A DNA stretch of 64,000 bases from Dasypus novemcinctus. Its lineage: Eukaryota > Chordata > Mammalia > Cingulata > Dasypodidae. The stretch covers positions 16,078,359-16,142,358 of the forward strand of contig NC_080701.1 of NCBI RefSeq assembly GCF_030445035.2, read 5' to 3'. The translations under genes and the position numbers were made by a program. How positions within the stretch are numbered: the first letter of the stretch is position 1; every line of letters starts with the position of its first letter. The notes beneath the pieces were generated by a model, which had not been told where the DNA came from, searched no databases, and saw only the letters and a program-made list of their open reading frames with translations. Shown one piece after another: positions 58,025-64,000 of this stretch.

Positions 58025-58070
58025 CTTGCAGTTGTAAATACTCTGCTTTTTGGGATGGGGGGTAGCCCAT

Positions 58071-58724
58071 CATCATCATTTTGTTAGTTGCCCTGGGAAA
58101 GCTGGATGTGAATAGACTCTTGAAACACTGTATGGCAAGAAATAAAAACATATAGACTGATAATCACAGTTTATTTAAAAGCATAAATCCAAAGCCTTCT
58201 CGTTGTCCCCAGGAAACTGGCTTTTATAGGTATCTCAAGAGCTCCAAAGAGCTGCGGGCACAGAGTAATTAGGTGGCCGACCCAACCAGTCCATTGTATC
58301 GGCTGTTTTGCTATATTGGCAAAAAGGGAAGGTTTCTGCAAGGTTTTCAGGCCTTATTGCTAGATGCCAGGGCCCCAAAACACACATAGGAAAAGGTTAT
58401 TGAGAAAAGGAGAGGCCACTCTGTTTTTTCCAACTCTCCTCCCGCCTCGCCCACCCCTCATAAATACGGCGCTCGTGTTCGATCCATGCTTATGAATCTG
58501 AGCTGGAGGGATTTCACAGCACAGCGAGGAGGAGCTCTGCTGGAGCCCCATGTGAAACCCCGAGGACGCCCGTGGGACCTTTGGAGTTGTCCTAGATTGA
58601 CGTGAAACCGACAGAAACCGAGGCTCTGGACGCACGGATGATCGCTGTCCTTGTGGACCTTACAGCTCGGGGAGGACACCGGCCAGTTAACAGGCACTGG
58701 CATTTTTTTCCCTTTCCCTTTTTA
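58071..58724. other. Unassigned
   Basis: No gene recognised. The minus frames of 91 and 81 codons at 58360-58703 overlap each other and have no known domain. Confidence 0.35.
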
Positions 58725-59681
58725 AATTTGAAATACTTGCAAGTTTACAGGATTATGGGACAGTTATAAAAAGAATACAAACCCCATACGGAGACCTCCA
58801 ACATACCCTCCCTCCCACCCCACCCCTCACCCACATCCAGCACTTTGAATATTTTGTCGCATTTGCTGTATCATTCTATCTATGTATCAATCCATTTTCT
58901 GTACACTTGTGCTCCTTGAACCCTTAATACTGCCGTGTACATTTCCTAAGAACAAGGATAGACACTTAGGTAACCACTTGAAGGGCAGCTATGAAGTTCT
59001 ATGTATTTAACCTTGATATACAGCTTACAGGCTGTATTCTAATTTTTGAATATGTCCCAATAATGCCCCTTCAAGCCTTTTCTCTTCCTTTGCTAGATTC
59101 CACCCAGGATCATGTATTGCCTTTAATTGTCATTGTCTCTTCAGTTGCCCTTTTTTTTAAAAAAATTGTGGGAATGTATATACGACGGAAACATTCCCAT
59201 CTCAACCAGCACCCAAGCACATCATCCGATGGGATTAATGTCAGATTCGCAGTATTGCAGTAGCCTCACCACCCTCTGTTATTAAAACCCTCCCATCTCT
59301 CTGAGCAGAAGCTAAACCCATTTTTCCATTAACTCCTCATTCTCCTGCGCCCTCTGGGTAAGTTTCTAGGTACTGCCGTCTCTACAAGTTTGCGTATTTT
59401 CTATTTTCTTTGTTGTTACCACGAGGCTGAAATTTAACATCTTAAATCTCTAACAATCTTGTTTGCTTTGATGTCGGCTTCAACAGTACACCCAGACTAT
59501 GGTCCAATATCCCGCCATCCCGCACCTTTATGTCCTTCTTGTCACAGATTACGTGTTTATGTATTTGAGTCCAGAACCACTGATTTATCATTGCAATTAG
59601 CTTTTAGGTACTGCAGGAAGAAAAACTGAAGTTACAAACCAGAAATACAACGGGGAGGTATTCTGCACCTGCGAGCTTTTT
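58725..59681 (-). repeat. Old L1M sequence, antisense
   Basis: 'acttgcaagtttacaggatt', 'gtgtacatttcctaagaaca' and 'tgtcattgtctcttcagttg' match antisense L1M 3' UTR. 59160-59681 is also old-L1-like but less certain. Confidence 0.55.
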
Positions 59682-60128
59682 TTTTAAATTAAAAAAAATT
59701 TTTTTTTAATTTAAAAAAGATTTTTATTTATTTATTTCTCTCCCCTCCCCTCCCCCCCACCCCGGTTGTCTGGTCTCTGTGTCTATTTGCTGTGTCTTCT
59801 TTGTCTGCTTCTGTTGTTGTCAGCAGCATGGGAATCTGTGTCTCTTTTTGTTGCATCATCTTGCTGTGTCAGCTCTCCGTGTGTGAGGCGTCATTCTTAG
59901 GCAGGCTGCACTTTCTTTCGCGCTGGGCGGCTCTCCTTACGGGGTGCACTCCTTGCGCGCGGGGCTCCCCTACGAGGGGGACACCCCTGCGTGGCAGGGC
60001 ACTCCTTGCGCGCATCAGCACTGCGCATGGGCCAGCTCCACACGGGTCAGGGAGGCCCGGGGTTTGAACCGTGGACCTCCCATGTGGTAGACGGACGCCC
60101 TAACCACTGGGCCAAGTCCGCTTCCCCA
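59682..60128 (-). mobile_element. DAS SINE, long monomer type
   Basis: Long T/A-rich tail at left, CpG-rich body and head with GGTTTGAACC. Flanks share CTGCGAGCTTTTT (about 59669 and 60129). Confidence 0.9.
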
Positions 60129-60573
60129 CTGCGAGCTTTTTGAGTGAAGGATTCTGGCACAAAGACAATTGCACGTTCCTCAAGGAACAGGGGACTGTCT
60201 GTTACTAATCGTCTCTGTCTGTTGAACAAAACCTGGTGCTCTGCTGACTTGAATCTGGAATCCAGGCAGCCTCCAGTCTCTTTGGCTCAGTTTACTTCTT
60301 ATCCTTTTCAGGGATCGCCAGTGTATGCTTAATATTGGGGGCTTTGCTGGTGGTGATGTGTGGACGTCTTAGGAGGGGAGAAGTTGGTAACAGTTGTGAT
60401 TACGGTAAATGAAGTAGAAGAAAAAGAAAACGTGGCAAAATCATTCCCTGTCAGATTTGATAGACCTCATACAGCAGTGGACCTGGCAAATATTTCCCAA
60501 GACAATTGCAGGTGGGTGGGAGTGACGTTGAGGGAAGGGGGTGGAAAGGGATGTTCTCATTAATATGCTAAAG
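60129..60573. other. Unassigned
   Basis: No gene or confident repeat is seen. Confidence 0.35.
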
Positions 60574-60983
60574 TGGATGCGGCTCAAGCGACTGGGCTCC
60601 CATCTACCATATGGGAGGTCCACGGTTCAATTCCCAGGGTCTCCTGGTGAAGACAAGCTGGCCCATGCGGTGAGCTGAACTGAGCGGAGAGCTGGCCCAT
60701 GTGGAGTGCAGGCCTGTGTGGTGAGCTGGCCCAAGCAGAGTGCCGGCCTACACTGGAGGACTGGCCTGAGGGGAAAGCTAGCAAAGCAGTGCAGCAGACC
60801 AGGGAGCTGAGGAGGCGCAAGAGATGAGCACCTCTCTCCCACTCTGGAAGGTCCCAGGATCGGTTCCTGGTGCTGCCTAAAGAGAAGACAAGCAGACACA
60901 GAAGAATGCACAGCAACTGGACACAGAATAGACAACGAAGGGTGGGAGGTAGGGAGTAAAATAAATCCTTTAAATATATATAT
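60574..60983 (+). mobile_element. Dimeric DAS SINE
   Basis: First head AGTGGATGCGGCTCAAGCG with GGTTCAATTCCC; second unit at about 60820-60880 with 'ggatcggttcctggtgctgc'. Flanks TATGCTAAA at about 60566 and 60985. Confidence 0.85.
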
Positions 60984-62404
60984 GTATGCTAAATGAGACG
61001 AATGCATTTCTAATCCATATGGGACAGATTGTGGAAATGCCATAAGGAATCTCTGAAATATAGGACACAGAAAAATTAGCTCAGTTTGGGGATCTGAAAA
61101 ATGCAGAAGTGGAATTTGAGGTTAAAGGCATCAAGAACGCTCATAAACTGCTTGGCTGGCGGGACCCTCACCGAGTGCTCTCTTCTAGCTTCTTTCCCTT
61201 CCTGGTGTTTTTTGGGCTCCTGTGCTGTCTTCTGACTAAGCAATAGCCTGCACCCAGAAGGGTCTTGGGGAGACTAGTGTGTAGAGACAGGAAGTATCCT
61301 GTCTGTGGGTTTTCAGGTTCTTACTGGATTGCTGGGAGGATCAAATAGGCCAGAAGGACCTCAATGCGTGCACACTGAATCCAAATGTGAGTTAAGTTGT
61401 GTACCAGGCATGGGAATTTCACAGGCATTTCTTACCTGGCTTTCCAAACAATCATTAGCATCAGCATTTTGTGGATGTTGAAACGGGGACTTTCACAAAT
61501 TGTGACTTGACCAAAGAGTTGGAGCCAGGATGGGATTCCAGGACTTCTGACTCCAATGTCTTCTCTACTACACCTTATTTTGTAAATCAGTAAGCGCCTC
61601 GCGATATAAGGCAGGGTTATGGGAATTTTTACTTGGCAAAGTCAAGTTTTTGGCCAACCCTTCCTCTTTCAGGCATGAAAAATATTTCAGACTCTTAAAA
61701 AGCAGTAACCTTTTACCCACTACAAATGGACTGGTTCCATTTGTCATAGGTAGGACCGGTTCTCCTACTTTTCATCCAATAAGCTTAAGAATCATTCCCT
61801 GGTTAGGAAGCCTCGGGGAGAATCTCTGCTTCCCATTCAAAAGCTGGAGTGCCAGAGAGCAAACAGAAGCCCGAGTCTGGCCAAAAAATGCTTCTGTAAC
61901 TTGGATCTAAATCCGGTTTCCTTTTTCCTGGGCTTAGGCTCACATTCCTAGAAAGTAAAGTTCCTATTTGTACTTGGACGGAACTAAAGCAAGAGCTCTG
62001 ATGTGTTATTGAAGGTCGGCACGCGCCCCCTGGTGGAAAGAATCTGACAGCGTGGCAACTGCCTTTTTCCAGGCTTGGAGTTTGCAGGCACTTGCTCAAG
62101 TCCCTTGATTTCTGTTCTTCCTCCATGTAAAGGAGCCTACCGTGGCAAGAGGGAACGGTTTCTCTCGGATGACAATTTACTTTTACACAGACCGTAAACT
62201 CTATATACATTAGGGAAAAATGAAACTGGAAAAACCACGCAAAGCCTGCTAGAAGGGAAGTTTGAAACCCTGGGGTTCCACCTTAGAAAGATGCAGCTGC
62301 CATCGCAGGAGCCGTGTGTCAGAGAGAATGTGGATGACTGAAAGGTGCAAAAGGGTTGGAGGGTGTCCCAGGTAACCCACCCAGCCGGTTATCTTTGTTA
62401 TTTT
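60984..62404. other. Unassigned apart from a MIR
   Basis: A MIR lies at 61385-61575. The rest shows no gene; the 135-codon minus frame at 61803-62210 has no domain I know. Confidence 0.35.
61385..61575 (-). repeat. MIR
   Basis: 'gtggatgttgaaacgggga', 'ttgtgacttgaccaaagag' and 'gagccaggatgggattccag' match antisense MIR. Confidence 0.6.
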
Positions 62405-62640
62405 CTTTTTTAACAAATCAATTTTTATTTTAAACAAATCAATTTTATTGATACATTTTAATAAAGCCTACCATCCATCCCAAGTGTCCAATCAATGGTA
62501 TTTGGTATAATCACATAGTTGTGCACTCATCACTTCAATCATTGTTAGAGCATTTTCATTTTTTTCAATAGTAGTAATAATAATAATAATAATAATAATA
62601 AAACAGACAAAAGAACCACTCATCACCTCTCATCTTTGCT
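62405..62640 (-). repeat. L1 3'-UTR, antisense, with TAA repeat
   Basis: 'cacatagttgtgcactcatc', 'atcattgttagagcattttc' match the antisense L1 3' UTR. An ATA/TAA run is at about 62571-62601. Confidence 0.55.
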
Positions 62641-62959
62641 TTTGTTTTTGAGTCATTTTACAGCTCTGTAAAGTTATCAGAAATTGATAATAATGCAAAT
62701 GATTCTTGTCCATAGAAATGCAAATTATTGAGTCCAGTGGAATGCGGCTGATTGTTTCTCTGTGGAAAGAACCCTTTGGATTCTATCTGAAAATTCATTT
62801 AAGACTTATTCTCTACATATCTCTGCTGTTGGAATTCTTTGAACCAGTTGCAAAATCTTGATTCCCCCATTAATTAATGGGTTAAGTAAAATGTAAGACC
62901 TGTCTTCATTTCATACTTCCATGAGAGTCATGACTATGCCCCTATTTAAAAAATATCCA

Positions 62960-63055
62960 TGGGAGTGGATGTAGCTCAAGTGGTTGAGCGCCTGCATCTC
63001 ACGTGTGAGGTCCTAGTTTTTTTGAATCCCCTGAACGCCCTAAAAAAAAAAAACA
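62960..63055 (+). mobile_element. Short DAS SINE
   Basis: One tRNA-like unit, GGGAGTGGATGTAGCTCAAG and 'gtggttgagcgcctgc', followed by A-runs. Confidence 0.65.
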
Positions 63056-63214
63056 GAAAAAATTATCCCTTACCAGAGGATATACTATTGGAGAACCCCT
63101 TCCTCTCGCCTGCCACTCACCAGCACCCTGAATAAAATAGTGAGCAGGAACCTGGGTGGGGCAGTCAGCTCCTGCCTCTTTCACTGGCAAGTACTAAGTG
63201 CTGATGTCAGCAGC

Positions 63215-63395
63215 TTGCGTTTCTTGAGCTGCATAATCCTCACATCAGACCTGGGTGGTAGGAACTAATGAGAAGGTTGAAACACAGGTTGAGTGATTCA
63301 GCTAAGATTACATAGGTAGATAGTGACGGACTGAAATTTAACTCTAGTTTTGGAGTCTATGCTTTCCTGCCACATTTTACTTCTCTACCACTATA
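63215..63395 (-). repeat. MIR
   Basis: 'ataatcctcacatcagacct', 'gattcagctaagattacata', 'ctgccacattttacttctct' match antisense MIR. Confidence 0.55.
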
Positions 63396-63412
63396 CCTCA
63401 TTCTACTTTTAA

Positions 63413-63748
63413 ATTTTTATTTTTAAAGATTTATTTTTATATATTTATTTCTCCACCCTTGTCGTTTGTGTTCACTGTCTGCTCTCTGTGTCTGCTTGTC
63501 TATTTTTTAGGTGGCACCGGAAACCGAACCCAGGACCTCCCATGTGGGAGGAAGGCACCCAATCGCTCGAGCCATATCTGCTCCCTGCTTGTTTTGTCTC
63601 TTGTTGTGTCTCCTCATTGTACCATCTCATTGTGTCATCTAGTCAGCCAGCCCCATCTTGCTCATCTTCTACAGGAGGTGCCAGGAACCAAACCTGGGAC
63701 CTCCCATGAGGTAGGAGGGTGCCCAACTGCTTGGGCCACATCCGTTTC
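63413..63748 (-). mobile_element. Dimeric DAS SINE
   Basis: Two tRNA-like units, T-rich tail left. Flanks CCTCATTCTACTTTTAA (63396-63412) and CCTCATTCTATTCTTAA (63749-63765), two changes in 17. Confidence 0.9.
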
Positions 63749-64000
63749 CCTCATTCTATTCTTAATTAGCATTTGCTTCCAGGCAGGATCCTTTGCATCC
63801 CAGAGAGGAACTGTGCCAAAGGATGGCCTTTCTGGTATAGGTCAGAGGCAATCTCTCTGAAAGTCCTCTGGTTCTACCTTGCTTCCTGGAGACTTGGCTA
63901 CCTCTACCTACAGAGGTCACAGAATGGTCTAGGTACAAGTGTGATGCTTTAAACAAATTTGAATTAGATGGCTACTTAAACATTTTGGAGATTTCACATA

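Larger units (their letters stand above)
56530..58070 (-). mobile_element. L1 3'-UTR, antisense, twice interrupted
   Basis: Pieces 56530-56655, 57024-57492 and 58025-58070 read as one antisense L1 3' UTR, similar to 43140-43994. A SINE (56656-57023) and a solo LTR (57493-58024) were inserted into it. Confidence 0.7.

Overview
The window is nuclear DNA from a placental mammal, very probably an armadillo (Xenarthra, Dasypus). About twenty tRNA-derived SINEs of the armadillo 'DAS' type run through it, beside MIR, L2, L1, MaLR and ERVL elements shared by all placentals. Nothing looks bacterial, plasmid-borne or phage-derived. Apart from one gene, the long open frames are chance frames or retroelement remains. 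Repeat family names are from memory and pattern; no library search was possible.

The one supported gene is DUSP26 (dual-specificity phosphatase 26), on the minus strand. Its three coding exons at 29457-29237, 27967-27753 and 26905-26706 splice in frame to 211 codons plus TGA. The catalytic HC-X5-R-S motif is intact. A splice acceptor at 29533 shows that a non-coding first exon lies upstream in a CpG island (about 30820-31580). A TATA-like/MEF2-like element sits at 31336-31345 and a poly(A) signal at 26029-26034. In human, RNF122 lies beyond the 3' end of DUSP26; I see no exon of it here.

Left of the gene (1-25 kb) is a nest of retroelements. It holds a deleted gammaretrovirus-like provirus (549-3299, 4-bp target duplication ATCT), a related solo LTR (5939-6422), a MaLR element with internal sequence (7062-8940), another solo LTR (9226-9795, duplication GTTAG) and a decayed ERVL provirus (12756 to about 18870) with recognisable protease, RT, RNase H, integrase and dUTPase pieces.

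Right of the gene (31.6-64 kb) are an L1 with ORF2 remains (35330-38455, split by an LTR), an old antisense L1 (39150-42110), further LTRs, L2 and MIR, a roughly 400-bp TTTC/TC array (54869-55285) and a second, inverted copy of the 9226 LTR (57493-58024, duplication CTTGC). Many insertions have readable target-site duplications, so their relative ages can be ordered. I found no CRISPR array, operon, defence system or other new functional system. The most unusual items are retrotransposition by-products and the DUSP26 promoter.
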